Shown in pieces: positions 34,581-45,137 of a stretch of 55,467 nucleotides of DNA. The DNA is from JAKVBH01 sp049800955 (GTDB lineage: Bacteria > Pseudomonadota > Alphaproteobacteria > Rhodobacterales > Rhodobacteraceae). A model generated the notes under the pieces. The model made no database searches. It had not been told where the DNA came from and saw nothing but the letters and a program-made list of their open reading frames with translations. The position numbers and the translations under genes are program-made. How positions within the stretch are numbered: the first letter of the stretch is position 1; each line of letters starts with the position of its first letter. The DNA lies in assembly GCF_049800955.1 (NCBI RefSeq), contig NZ_JBNAGA010000007.1, positions 1-55,467 of the forward strand, written 5' to 3'.

Positions 34581-35240
34581 ATGATTGAGACCGTTGATGC
34601 CGGAGAGGCGTTTGCCCGCGAGGCGGCCTATCTCGATGATGTCTCGCGCAACCCGGAGAAGCGACATCTCTGGATCTGGCAATCTCCCCAATGCCTCGTT
34701 GCCCCGCGCAACCTCGCAGTGTTGCCCGAATTCGAGACTGTTTCAGCGGAAATGGCCGAATTGGGCTGGCCTGTCCATGTGCGCGCGACGGGCGGAGACG
34801 TGACCCCGCAAGGCCCCGGTATCATAAACGTGACCCATGTCTATGGCCGTGCGCCGGGCGGGCCGGTCAATATCGCGGAAGAATATGGCCGGCTCTGCGC
34901 CCCGATCGAGACGGCGCTGGGGCCGGGTTCCAGCGTCGGCTGGCAGCCCGGGGCTTTTTGCGACGGGGCCTATAATGTTCAGTATCAGGGCCTGAAATTT
35001 GCCGGAACTGCCATGCGGTTTCGCCCCTGTCGCGCCGACAAGACACGTTATGCGATCCTGTCGCATGCGCTGATGCTCTTCGCGCCTCCGACGCAGGGCG
35101 CCATCGATGCGCTCAATCTCTTTCTGGATCGGATGGGGCAGGGCAGGGTCATTGAATTGGGCGCACATACGGGCTTGCCTGAAGATTGCACGGAGCACGG
35201 GTTTTTGCAGAGATTGCACGCGGCCTTTCTGGCAGGTTAG
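34581..35240 (+). CDS. lipoate-protein ligase A/biotin ligase family protein
   Basis: A 219-residue protein with the LplA/LipB-type fold: RNLAVLPEFE near residue 41, VRATGGDVTPQGPGIINVT near residues 70-88 in place of the RRxSGGG loop, and LKFAGTAMRFRP near 140 with the catalytic lysine position. It is shorter than LplA and lacks its C-terminal accessory domain, so it could be an amidotransferase or transferase-only form. It lies 9 bases after the isomerase gene. A link with sugar-acid metabolism is not obvious. Confidence 0.75.
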   Translation: MIETVDAGEAFAREAAYLDDVSRNPEKRHLWIWQSPQCLVAPRNLAVLPEFETVSAEMAELGWPVHVRATGGDVTPQGPGIINVTHVYGRAPGGPVNIAEEYGRLCAPIETALGPGSSVGWQPGAFCDGAYNVQYQGLKFAGTAMRFRPCRADKTRYAILSHALMLFAPPTQGAIDALNLFLDRMGQGRVIELGAHTGLPEDCTEHGFLQRLHAAFLAG

Positions 35241-35399
35241 AGAGCGGAACGGGCCATGCGGCGCCCGCGCGGATGGGGCCTTCAAGTCAGGCATGTGGGG
35301 CAGCACAGCTGGTGTCTTTCGATCTCCATGTCACCGGTCTTTGATCTGCCCCCAAAGCCCAAAGCGGCATTGGCCTGGCTTTTGGGGACGTGAACCAAG

Positions 35400-35752
35400 T
35401 TGACCCCGCCCGTCAGCCACCTGACCTTCGCGCTCGCGGCCTATGCGTTCCTCTGGCCCGCCATGCCGGAGATGCAGGTCCTGTCATGGGAATGGGCCGC
35501 ACAGATCTTGCCATCAATCTCCGCGCGATTTACGCGCACTCCGGCTTCGAGAAGCTGCTGTTGCGCAAGCGTGCGGCCATGAAGACGGGCTCGTTCCACC
35601 ATCAACTGCACCACAAGTATTTCGAGTGTAACGATGGCTCCGAAGAAGTGCTCATGGATCGCTGGTTTGGCAGCTTTCATGATGGTACGGATGCGGCCAC
35701 AACTGCGGTGCGGGCGCGCAAAATGGCGCGCGCGATGCGTCAGGCAAGGTGA
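35400..35752 (+). pseudogene. remnant of a sterol desaturase/fatty acid hydroxylase family gene
   Basis: One frame from 35400 reads HLTFALAAYAFLWPAMPEMQ, like the N-terminus of bacterial sterol desaturase family proteins. Another frame, from about 35490, reads SGFEKLLLRKRAAMKTG, then the histidine box FHHQLHHKYFECN and RWFGSFHDGT, the family C-terminus. The central 200 or so residues, with the other histidine clusters, are missing and the two ends lie in different frames. The gene has therefore lost its middle by deletion and is not functional. Confidence 0.78.
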
Positions 35753-35801
35753 CGGCATTGACGTGGGCGAAGAGCACCCCGCCGCGACGATCTGCCTTCC
35801 C

Positions 35802-35823
35802 TGTATACAACGGTATGCCGTTG
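35802..35823. promoter_or_regulatory. palindromes upstream of icd
   Basis: TGTATACA (35802-35809) is a perfect palindrome and overlaps the inverted repeat CAACGG-N4-CCGTTG (35808-35823), 58 bases before the icd start. The arrangement suggests a regulator site, but no regulator can be named. Confidence 0.35.
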
Positions 35824-35880
35824 CGCTGAGGGAGACTCAGGCGTAAGGGAGGCACAACCCGAATACACAGGAGTCTTTCC

Positions 35881-38073
<2,193 letters not shown>

Positions 38074-38102
38074 GCACTGGGGGACGGGCGGTGCGCTGCC
38101 GT

Positions 38103-38168
38103 CCCCTTCATCTTGCAAAATAAACTCTGGGGGGAGTCCGCCACCGGCGGACGGGGGGCTAGCCCCCC
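38103..38168. repeat. 26-bp repeat copy 2 plus GC-rich hairpins
   Basis: 38103-38128 repeats the 26-mer of 5813-5838 with one mismatch. It is followed by a hairpin with GTCCGCC/GGCGGAC arms (38136-38152) and by the perfect palindrome GGGGGGCTAGCCCCCC (38153-38168). It lies 30 bases after icd and may end its transcript, although no T run follows. Confidence 0.55.
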
Positions 38169-38238
38169 AACCCCGTCGGATTGGCGCAGCCAATTCGAAA
38201 ACGCGCCCGTGCGTGCGCCAAATCTGCCGCTCTGACGT

Positions 38239-38274
38239 GTTACCAAAAATTCTTGCCAGCCGCCATGTGGTAAC
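38239..38274. promoter_or_regulatory. candidate PaaX operator before paaJ
   Basis: GTTAC (38239-38243) and its inverse GTAAC (38270-38274) are separated by 26 bases; the extended arms read TGTTACC and GGTAACA. The same 36-base span occurs at 45619-45654. It lies 40 bases before the paaJ start, where a repressor would block the promoter. Confidence 0.65.
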
Positions 38275-38313
38275 ATAATGTCTCCCAAGGTTGGAGATGG
38301 AGACGGCGCAGCA

Positions 38314-39519
38314 ATGACGGCCCTGATTTGCGATGGCGTGCGCACGCCTATTGGTCGTTACGGCGGCGCGTTGGCGGGAGTGCGGACAGATGATCTGGCG
38401 GCCATCCCGATTGCTGCGCTCAAAGCCCGTCACAAGAATGTCGATTGGGCCGCCGTGGATGAGGTTATCCTGGGCGATGCCAATCAGGCCGGAGAAGACA
38501 ATCGCAACGTGGCCCGCATGGCGGCGCTGCTGGCGGGCCTGCCCGAGCAGGTGCCCGGGATCACGGTCAATCGTCTCTGCGCCTCCGGCATGGACGCGGT
38601 GGGCCTTGCGGCACGGGGCATCAAGGCGGGTGAGCTCGATCTGGTGATTGCGGGCGGCGTGGAAAGCATGAGCCGCGCGCCCTTCGTCATGCCCAAAGCC
38701 GAGAGCGCCTTCTCCCGCGCCGCGCAGATGTTTGACACGACCATCGGCTGGCGCTTCGTGAACCGGAAAATGCACGCGGCCCATGGCACCGATTCCATGC
38801 CCGAGACGGCGGACAACGTGGCAGCAGATTACAATATCTCCCGCGCTGACCAGGACGCCTTCGCCGCCCGCTCGCAAGCGCGCGCCGCAACCGCGCAGGA
38901 GACGGGGCTCTTCGCCGATGAGATCACCCCCGTGACGATCCCCCAACGCAAGGGCGACCCGCTGGTGATCGACACAGACGAGCATCCACGCCCCGGCACC
39001 ACCGCCGAGCAGCTGGCCAAACTCAAAGGCATCAACGGGCCGGACCTCACCGTCACGGCGGGCAATGCCTCTGGCGTGAACGATGGGGCCGCCGCCCTCC
39101 TTCTGGCGTCCGCGGCCGGTGTCGAGACTCATGGCCTCACGCCCATCGCGCGCATCATCGGCATGGCCTCTGCAGGCGTCGCGCCGCGTGTGATGGGGAT
39201 CGGTCCAGTCCCTGCGACAGAGAAACTCTTGCGCCGCACGGGGCTTCGCATCGAAGATATGGATGTGATCGAACTCAACGAGGCCTTTGCCGCCCAAGGC
39301 TTGGCCACATTGCGCGCGCTCGGCGTGGCCGATGATGACCCTCGCGTGAACCCCAACGGTGGCGCGATTGCACTGGGCCACCCGCTGGGCATGTCCGGCG
39401 CGCGCCTCGTCCTCACCGCAGCGCACCAACTGCGCCGCAGCGGTGGGCGCTACGCGCTCTGCACGATGTGTGTCGGCGTGGGGCAGGGCACCGCGCTCAT
39501 TTTAGAAAGGATCCAATGA
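38314..39519 (+). CDS. paaJ: 3-oxoadipyl-CoA/3-oxo-5,6-dehydrosuberyl-CoA thiolase
   Basis: A 401-residue thiolase. The acylated cysteine is C89 (RLCASGMDA); the second half carries NPNGGAIALGHPLG and CTMCVGVGQG with the catalytic histidine and cysteine. PaaJ performs the last thiolytic steps of the phenylacetate pathway, giving acetyl-CoA and succinyl-CoA. Very similar PcaF acts in the beta-ketoadipate pathway; location at the head of the paa operon favours PaaJ. The ATG at 38314 is preferred to the upstream in-frame ATG at 38278, which overlaps the dyad region. Confidence 0.9.
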   Translation: MTALICDGVRTPIGRYGGALAGVRTDDLAAIPIAALKARHKNVDWAAVDEVILGDANQAGEDNRNVARMAALLAGLPEQVPGITVNRLCASGMDAVGLAARGIKAGELDLVIAGGVESMSRAPFVMPKAESAFSRAAQMFDTTIGWRFVNRKMHAAHGTDSMPETADNVAADYNISRADQDAFAARSQARAATAQETGLFADEITPVTIPQRKGDPLVIDTDEHPRPGTTAEQLAKLKGINGPDLTVTAGNASGVNDGAAALLLASAAGVETHGLTPIARIIGMASAGVAPRVMGIGPVPATEKLLRRTGLRIEDMDVIELNEAFAAQGLATLRALGVADDDPRVNPNGGAIALGHPLGMSGARLVLTAAHQLRRSGGRYALCTMCVGVGQGTALILERIQ

Positions 39520-40496
39520 TGTACGCACAGATGATCAAATCCGAAGCGAGCCAGGACGATCCCGAAAAGCTCGCCGCCTTTCAGGCGCGCATCGATGCGG
39601 GCGAAACGATCGAGCCCAAGGATTGGATGCCTGCGGGCTACCGCAAGACGCTCATCCGCCAGATCGGCCAGCACGCCCATTCCGAGATCGTGGGCCAACT
39701 GCCCGAGGGCAACTGGATCACCCGCGCGCCGACGCTGGAGCGCAAGGCGATCCTCTTAGCGAAGGTGCAAGACGAGGCGGGCCACGGCCTCTATCTCTAC
39801 TGCGCCGGTGAGACGCTTGGGGTCAGCCGCGATGAGCTCACCGAGATGCTCAATGACGGGCGGATGAAATACTCTTCCATCTTCAACTATCCCACGCTGA
39901 CCTGGGCTGATATGGGCGCGGTCGGCTGGCTTGTGGATGGTGCTGCGATCATGAACCAAGTGCCGCTCCAGCGGACCTCTTATGGGCCCTACGCCCGCGC
40001 CATGGTGCGCATCTGCAAGGAAGAGAGTTTCCACCAGCGCCAAGGCTTCGACATCATGCGCAAGATGGCCGAAGGCACGCCCGCGCAGAAACGCATGGCG
40101 CAGGATGCGCTCAACCGCTTCTGGTATCCCGCGCTCATGATGTTCGGCCCGTCAGACAAGGACTCTGTGCATTCCGCGCAAAGCATGGCGTGGAAGATCA
40201 AGATGAACACCAATGACGAGCTGCGCCAGAAATTTGTCGACCAGACCGTGCCGCAGGCGGAGTATCTCGGCCTCACCGTGCCGGACGAGACGATCCGCTG
40301 GAACGCGGAGAAGGGCGGCTATGATTTCGCGGAGCCCGATTGGAGCGAGTTCTATGACGTGCTCAAGGGCAATGGCCCCTGCAACACCGAACGGCTTGAG
40401 GCCCGCAACAAGGCCTGGGACGAGGGCGCCTGGGTCCGTGACGGGTTGATGGCCCATGCCGAGAAGGCGCGCGCGAAAGCAATGGCGGCGGAATGA
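39516..40496 (+). CDS. paaA: phenylacetyl-CoA 1,2-epoxidase subunit A
   Basis: The catalytic di-iron subunit, 326 residues. Ligand motifs of the ferritin-like fold are visible: QDEAGHGLYLYCAGE near residue 87 and EESFHQRQGF near residue 170. With PaaC it forms the oxygenase that epoxidises the ring of phenylacetyl-CoA using electrons from PaaE. The first ATG (39516) overlaps the paaJ stop (ATGA); the adjacent ATG at 39519 is an equivalent option. Confidence 0.96.
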   Translation: MMYAQMIKSEASQDDPEKLAAFQARIDAGETIEPKDWMPAGYRKTLIRQIGQHAHSEIVGQLPEGNWITRAPTLERKAILLAKVQDEAGHGLYLYCAGETLGVSRDELTEMLNDGRMKYSSIFNYPTLTWADMGAVGWLVDGAAIMNQVPLQRTSYGPYARAMVRICKEESFHQRQGFDIMRKMAEGTPAQKRMAQDALNRFWYPALMMFGPSDKDSVHSAQSMAWKIKMNTNDELRQKFVDQTVPQAEYLGLTVPDETIRWNAEKGGYDFAEPDWSEFYDVLKGNGPCNTERLEARNKAWDEGAWVRDGLMAHAEKARAKAMAAE

Positions 40497-40951
40497 TGCA
40501 TCTCGCCGAGATCAATATCGCCCGCCTCCGCCATGACATCGACGATCCGCGTGTGGCCGAATTCACCGAAAATATCGCGCGGATCAACGCGCTGGCCGAA
40601 CGCTCCGATGGCTTTGTCTGGCGCAATGAGGCCGAGACGTCCGGCCCGATCGAGGGCGATGCCAGGATGATCGCGACGATCTCGGTCTGGGAAACGGCAG
40701 CGCAGCTCGACCAGTTCGTGTTCGGCACGCTGCATCGCCGCTTCTTTGACAAGCGCCACGGTTGGTTCGATGTGCTCGACCGGATGGGCGTGGCGATGTG
40801 GTGGGTCGCACCGGGCACGCAGCCCGGCCTTTCCGAGGCGCTGGCGCGGCTCGATCACCTCAACACACATGGCGACACGGAGGAGGCCTTTGGCTGGGAT
40901 CATTTGGGCCACCAGCCGTTCCGCGCCAAGGTTATGGAAGCCGAGCAATGA
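40493..40951 (+). CDS. DUF3291 domain protein inside the paa operon
   Basis: A 152-residue protein that I assign to the DUF3291 family: MHLAEINIARLRHDIDDPRVAEF at the N-terminus and WFDVLDRMGVAMWWV plus the ARLDHLNTHGDTEEAF ending are typical. Its fold is expected to be a dimeric alpha/beta-barrel-like domain. No function is known to me. It overlaps paaA and paaB by 4 bases each, so it is translated with the epoxidase subunits and may serve that complex or its toxic intermediates. Confidence 0.82.
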   Translation: MMHLAEINIARLRHDIDDPRVAEFTENIARINALAERSDGFVWRNEAETSGPIEGDARMIATISVWETAAQLDQFVFGTLHRRFFDKRHGWFDVLDRMGVAMWWVAPGTQPGLSEALARLDHLNTHGDTEEAFGWDHLGHQPFRAKVMEAEQ

Positions 40952-41238
40952 CCGATCGACAGGAATGGCCGCTCTGGGAAGTGTTCATCCGGGGCCAACA
41001 CGGCATGAGCCACCGTCATGTGGGTTCGCTCCATGCGCCCGACGCGGCGATGGCGCTCAAACATGCGCGCGACGTCTATACGCGGCGCAGCGAGGGCGTG
41101 AGCATCTGGGTCGTGGAAGCGGCACAGATCACTGCCTCCGATCCCGGCGCGAAAGAGGAACTCTACGATTCGGCGGAGGACAAGGTCTATCGCCACCCGA
41201 CCTTCTTCGACATTCCCGACGACGTGGGGCCCATGTGA
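40948..41238 (+). CDS. paaB: phenylacetyl-CoA 1,2-epoxidase subunit B
   Basis: A 96-residue protein matching PaaB in length and in WPLWEVFIRGQHGMSHRHVGSLHAPDA and EGVSIWVVEAAQI. PaaB bridges PaaAC heterodimers in the epoxidase. The ATG at 40948 overlaps the DUF3291 stop; longer upstream readings are out of register with the family. Confidence 0.95.
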   Translation: MTDRQEWPLWEVFIRGQHGMSHRHVGSLHAPDAAMALKHARDVYTRRSEGVSIWVVEAAQITASDPGAKEELYDSAEDKVYRHPTFFDIPDDVGPM

Positions 41239-42002
41239 TGGCGGCGAGAATGACGCCAGAGGTCGAGTTCCTCCTTCGCATGGGAGACAACACCCTCGTT
41301 CTGGGCCACCGCGTCTCAGAATGGTGCGGCCATGCGCCAGTGTTGGAGGAAGACATCGCGCTGGCCAATGTCGCGCTGGATCTGATCGGCCAGACGCAGA
41401 TGTGGCTGGGTCTCGCGGCGGAGAGCGAAGGGCAGGGGCGCAGCGCCGATGATCTGGCGATGCACCGCGACGTCTGGGACTTCCGCAATGTGCTTCTCGT
41501 CGAGCAGCCCAACCGCGATTTTGGCCATACGCTCATGCGGCAATGCCTGTTCGATCACTGGCATCTGGCGCAGCTCGATGCGCTCTGCGCCAGCGGCGAG
41601 GCCCGCGTGGCCGAGATTGCCGCCAAAGCCGTCAAGGAAGTACGCTACCACGCGGAGCGCACCGCCGACCTGGTGATCCGGCTGGGCGATGGTTCAGAGG
41701 AGAGCCACGCGCGCATGCAGGCCGCGCTTGACCGGCTCTGGCCCTATCTGGGCGAGCTTTTCACCGACGATGCTGTGGATCAGGCCATGGCGGAGGCGGG
41801 CACCGCGCCCTTGCCCTCAACGCTCAAAGGCCCTGTCATGACGCAGCTCACGGGGATCATGGGGCAGGGGACGCTGACCCTCCCCGAGGACAGCTTTGCC
41901 CACCAAGGCGGCAAGACCGGCGCGCGGCACAGCGAGCATCTGGGCCATATGCTCACTCAGATGCAATGGCTCCAGCGCGCCTATCCCGGTGCTACGTGGT
42001 GA
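41238..42002 (+). CDS. paaC: phenylacetyl-CoA 1,2-epoxidase subunit C
   Basis: A 254-residue structural partner of PaaA with a ferritin-like fold lacking a full di-iron site. MGDNTLVLGHRVSEWCGHAP, EVRYHAERTADLVIRLGDGSEESH and the C-terminal HSEHLGHMLTQMQWLQRAYPG are family segments. The ATG at 41238 overlaps the paaB stop. Length is close to the E. coli protein. Confidence 0.95.
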   Translation: MAARMTPEVEFLLRMGDNTLVLGHRVSEWCGHAPVLEEDIALANVALDLIGQTQMWLGLAAESEGQGRSADDLAMHRDVWDFRNVLLVEQPNRDFGHTLMRQCLFDHWHLAQLDALCASGEARVAEIAAKAVKEVRYHAERTADLVIRLGDGSEESHARMQAALDRLWPYLGELFTDDAVDQAMAEAGTAPLPSTLKGPVMTQLTGIMGQGTLTLPEDSFAHQGGKTGARHSEHLGHMLTQMQWLQRAYPGATW

Positions 42003-42457
42003 GACCAGAAGTTGCCGAGATCTGGCGCTGGCTCGAAGATGTGCCCGACCCGGAAATCCCGGTGATCTCGGTCGTCGATCTGGGCATCGTGCGCGATGTG
42101 CGATGGGCGGGCGAGGTGCTGGAGGTGGCGGTCACGCCGACCTATTCGGGCTGCCCGGCCACGCGGATCATCTCGCTCGATATCGAGACGGCGCTTCGGG
42201 ACAAAGGCGTGTCGGACCTGCGGATCGAGACCCAGATCTCGCCGCCCTGGACGACCGATTGGCTCTCCGACAAGGGCCGCGCCAAGCTTGAGGATTACGG
42301 CATCGCCCCACCCCGCGCCGCCGGGGGGCCGGAGCGCTGCCCACGCTGCAAATCGGCGCGGGTCAGCCGGGTGAGCCAGTTCGGCTCGACACCCTGCAAG
42401 GCCCATTGGCGCTGCGACGATTGCCTTGAGCCGTTCGACTATTTCAAATGCCTCTGA
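41999..42457 (+). CDS. paaD: PaaD, epoxidase Fe-S maturation factor
   Basis: A 152-residue MIP18/SufT-type protein. The N-terminal DUF59 domain contains DVPDPEIPVISVVDLGIVRDV and PTYSGCPAT; the C-terminus has a zinc-type CPRC...C...CDDC...C ribbon ending FDYFKC. PaaD is thought to mature the Fe-S cluster of PaaE. The likely start is the GTG at 41999, which overlaps the paaC stop (GTGA). Confidence 0.93.
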   Translation: MRPEVAEIWRWLEDVPDPEIPVISVVDLGIVRDVRWAGEVLEVAVTPTYSGCPATRIISLDIETALRDKGVSDLRIETQISPPWTTDWLSDKGRAKLEDYGIAPPRAAGGPERCPRCKSARVSRVSQFGSTPCKAHWRCDDCLEPFDYFKCL

Positions 42458-42467
42458 GGAGCCTCCC

Positions 42468-43532
42468 ATGGCCCGTTTTCACCCCCTGACAGTGACCGAT
42501 GTGCGCAAGACGACGAAGGATGCGGTCGTTGTGACTTTGCAGCCCGAGGACAAAGCGGCCTTTGACTTCATCCAGGGCCAATACCTGACCTTCCGCCGCG
42601 ACTTTGACGGGACCGAGCTGCGCCGCTCCTATTCGATCTGCGCGGGCGTGGGGGAAGGGCATTTGCAGGTGGGGATCAAGCGCGTCGAGGGCGGGGCCTT
42701 TTCCAGCTGGGCCAATGAAAGCCTCGCGCCGGGGATGGTGCTGGAGGCGATGCCGCCCATGGGCAATTTCCACGCGCCGATCCAGCCTGACGCCGCGCGC
42801 AGCTATCTCGCCTTTGCCGGGGGCTCGGGGATCACGCCGGTGCTCTCGCTGATGAAGACCCTTCTGAAAGCCGAACCGCAGAGCCGCTTTACCCTTGTCT
42901 ACGCCAACCGCGCGCCGGGCACGATCATGTTCCGCGAGGAGCTGGAAGCGCTCAAGAACGCGCATATGGGGCGGGTCACGCTGGTGCATGTTCTGGAGAG
43001 CGGGATGGAGGAGATGGAGCTTTTCTCGGGCCGGGTGGACGGGGCCAAATGCGCGGCGCTGTTCGAGAGCTGGATTGACATCGCCTCGGTGGATCTGGCG
43101 TTTATCTGTGGGCCGGAGCCCATGATGCTCGCCATCGCGCAGGCGCTGCGGGATCACGGGCTGAGCGACGATCAGATCAAGTTCGAGCTCTTTGGCAGCA
43201 ACCAGCCCGGGCGGCTGAAACAAGCCGCGATCCGCGCCGCCGCCCCCGATGCCCGCATGACGCAGGTGCAAATGACGCTGGAGGGCACGACCCACAGCTT
43301 CAAGATCGCCAAGGACCAAACTGTGCTCGACGGCGCCCTCGCCGCCTCCCTCGATGCGCCCTTTGCCTGCAAGGCGGGCGTCTGCTCGACATGCCGCTGC
43401 CGCGTGGTGGAGGGCGAGGTCGAGATGATGCAGAACCACGCGCTGGAAGACGGCGAAATCACCCGCGGGTACGCGTTGGCCTGCCAGTCCTTGCCGCTCA
43501 CCGATCGGGTGGTGGTGGAGTTTGAGCATTAG
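42468..43532 (+). CDS. paaE: phenylacetyl-CoA epoxidase reductase subunit
   Basis: A 354-residue flavin and iron-sulfur reductase: FAD domain (RRSYSICAG near 57), NAD(P)H domain (FAGGSGITPVLSLMK and CGPEPMM) and a C-terminal plant-type 2Fe-2S domain with CKAGVCSTCRC and a distal ACQS. It passes electrons from NADPH to PaaAC. The ATG at 42468 has a GAGGAG site 5 bases upstream and starts 10 bases after paaD. It is the last gene of this operon. Confidence 0.95.
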   Translation: MARFHPLTVTDVRKTTKDAVVVTLQPEDKAAFDFIQGQYLTFRRDFDGTELRRSYSICAGVGEGHLQVGIKRVEGGAFSSWANESLAPGMVLEAMPPMGNFHAPIQPDAARSYLAFAGGSGITPVLSLMKTLLKAEPQSRFTLVYANRAPGTIMFREELEALKNAHMGRVTLVHVLESGMEEMELFSGRVDGAKCAALFESWIDIASVDLAFICGPEPMMLAIAQALRDHGLSDDQIKFELFGSNQPGRLKQAAIRAAAPDARMTQVQMTLEGTTHSFKIAKDQTVLDGALAASLDAPFACKAGVCSTCRCRVVEGEVEMMQNHALEDGEITRGYALACQSLPLTDRVVVEFEH

Positions 43533-43537
43533 GTGGT

Positions 43538-43654
43538 GCGAGTTAGGTAAAAACGACCATCAATATTGCGGACCTAGCCCCAACTCGATGGACCTGCGCG
43601 AGTTGTTGCTTCCCAAACTGGGAACTGTCAAAAACGGTCGTTTTTGTAACTCGC
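43538..43654. repeat. element with near-perfect terminal inverted repeats
   Basis: The left end (43538-43558) reads GCGAGTTA-GGT-AAAAACGACC and the right end (43636-43654) is the inverse of GCGAGTTA-C-AAAAACGACC. About 77 bases lie between. No target-site duplication was seen. The rest of the 294-base paaE/paaK gap (to 43826) has no gene and resembles non-coding DNA that I associate with dispersed repeats in this family. It could also be a convergent terminator. Confidence 0.5.
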
Positions 43655-43826
43655 CGCGACACAACTGAATCGGTGGAAAAATCAAGTGTCAAAGACCCTT
43701 GGCAGAACCGCTATTGATTTTGTCGCGTTTTTTGGCCGCGCTTGAGGAGCGAACGTTAGTGCGCAACACAGCGTCCGGCAATTTGGCCTCCAACCCGACC
43801 TTCGCACGACGATCAACAGAAAACGC

Positions 43827-45137
43827 TCACCCTTTCGACCGGTGATCCACCACGCGGCGGGCTTTGCCTTGGCTGCGTTCCACGGTTTCTGGATCGCCGA
43901 CGAGGACTTCTGCAGAGACGCCGACCACATCCTTGATGCGCTTTGTCAGCATGCGTTGCGCCGCCGCGCGGCTGGCCTCGTCACCCGCCTGCGGCAGTGC
44001 CTCGACCAAGACACGCATGGCGTCCATCGTGCCGGTCTTGAAGAGCTCGATCTGGAAGTACGGTGCGATGCCGCCCGTGGCCAGAACCTGTTCCTCGATC
44101 TGTGTCGGGAAGACATTCACGCCCCGCAGGATGATCATGTCGTCGCTGCGCCCGGTGATCTTTTCCATCCGCCGCATCGTGCGCGCCGTGCCGGGCAGAA
44201 GACGCGTCAGATCACGGGTGCGGTAGCGGATGACGGGCAGGCCCTCTTTCGTCAGCGTCGTGAAGACAAGTTCGCCTTCTGCGCCGTCTTCGACCAGCTC
44301 GCCCGTCTCGGGGTTGATGATCTCGGGATAGAAGTGATCTTCCCAGATATGCAGCCCGTCTTTCGTCTCGACACATTCATTGGCCACGCCGGGCCCCATA
44401 ACCTCCGAGAGCCCGTAGATATCCACCGCATGCATATCGAAGGCCGCCTCAATTTCGAGGCGCATCGCATTGGTCCAGGGCTCCGCTCCGAAGATGGCCG
44501 TTTGCAGCGATGAGCTGCGCGGATCGAGGCCGCGCCGGTGGTATTCTTCCAGAATGTTGAGCATGTAAGACGGCGTGACCATGATTGCATCGGGTTTGAA
44601 ATCCTCGATCAGATCGACCTGCCGCACGGTTTGACCGCCCGACATCGGCACAACCGTCGCGCCGAGGCGTTCTATCCCGTAATGCGCGCCAAGCCCGCCT
44701 GTGAAGAGGCCATAGCCATAGGCATTGTGGACCATATCGCCGGGTTTGACGCCCGAGGCCCGCAAGCACCGGGCCACGAGATCCGCCCAATGGGAGATGT
44801 CCTGCGCCGTGTAGCCCACGACCGTTGGCTTGCCCGTTGTTCCCGAGGAGGCATGCAGACGCGCGATCTGCGCACGTGGGACGGCAAAGAGGCCGAAGGG
44901 GTAATTGTCGCGCAGGTCCGACTTGTAGGTGAACGGGAATTTCGCAAGATCAGGAAGGCTCTTGAGATCGTCGGGGTGCACGCCTGCCGCATCAAAGCGC
45001 GTCCGGTACATCTCGACATTCTCGTAGGCATGCCGGAGGGACCATTTCAGCCGCTCCAGTTGCAGGGCTTCAATCTCGTCGCGGCTGGCGATCTCGATGG
45101 GATCGAGGCTGCTGCGCTCGGGTGTCAGGTCTTTCAT
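43827..45137 (-). CDS. paaK: phenylacetate-CoA ligase
   Basis: A 436-residue adenylate-forming enzyme. The AMP-binding loop is HASSGTTGKPTVVGYT near residue 95; FGAEPWTNAMR, DIYGLSEVMGPG and the hinge region YRTRDLTRLL follow, with a C-terminal domain ending QGKARRVVDHR. It converts phenylacetate, CoA and ATP to phenylacetyl-CoA, the entry reaction of the pathway and the source of the PaaX inducer. It overlaps paaI by 4 bases and is read opposite to paaA-E. Confidence 0.95.
   Translation of the reverse strand: MKDLTPERSSLDPIEIASRDEIEALQLERLKWSLRHAYENVEMYRTRFDAAGVHPDDLKSLPDLAKFPFTYKSDLRDNYPFGLFAVPRAQIARLHASSGTTGKPTVVGYTAQDISHWADLVARCLRASGVKPGDMVHNAYGYGLFTGGLGAHYGIERLGATVVPMSGGQTVRQVDLIEDFKPDAIMVTPSYMLNILEEYHRRGLDPRSSSLQTAIFGAEPWTNAMRLEIEAAFDMHAVDIYGLSEVMGPGVANECVETKDGLHIWEDHFYPEIINPETGELVEDGAEGELVFTTLTKEGLPVIRYRTRDLTRLLPGTARTMRRMEKITGRSDDMIILRGVNVFPTQIEEQVLATGGIAPYFQIELFKTGTMDAMRVLVEALPQAGDEASRAAAQRMLTKRIKDVVGVSAEVLVGDPETVERSQGKARRVVDHRSKG

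Noticed and set aside
35241..35399. Terminator CCCCAAAGCC/GGCTTTTGGGG after the lipoate-ligase-like gene
   Set aside because: The stem is imperfect with a long loop and lacks a T run; not strong enough to annotate.
43538..43654. GTTA...TAAC arms as a third PaaX operator
   Set aside because: Left arm reads GTTAGG, not GTTAC, and the spacing (over 100 bases) does not match the two 36-bp dyads.
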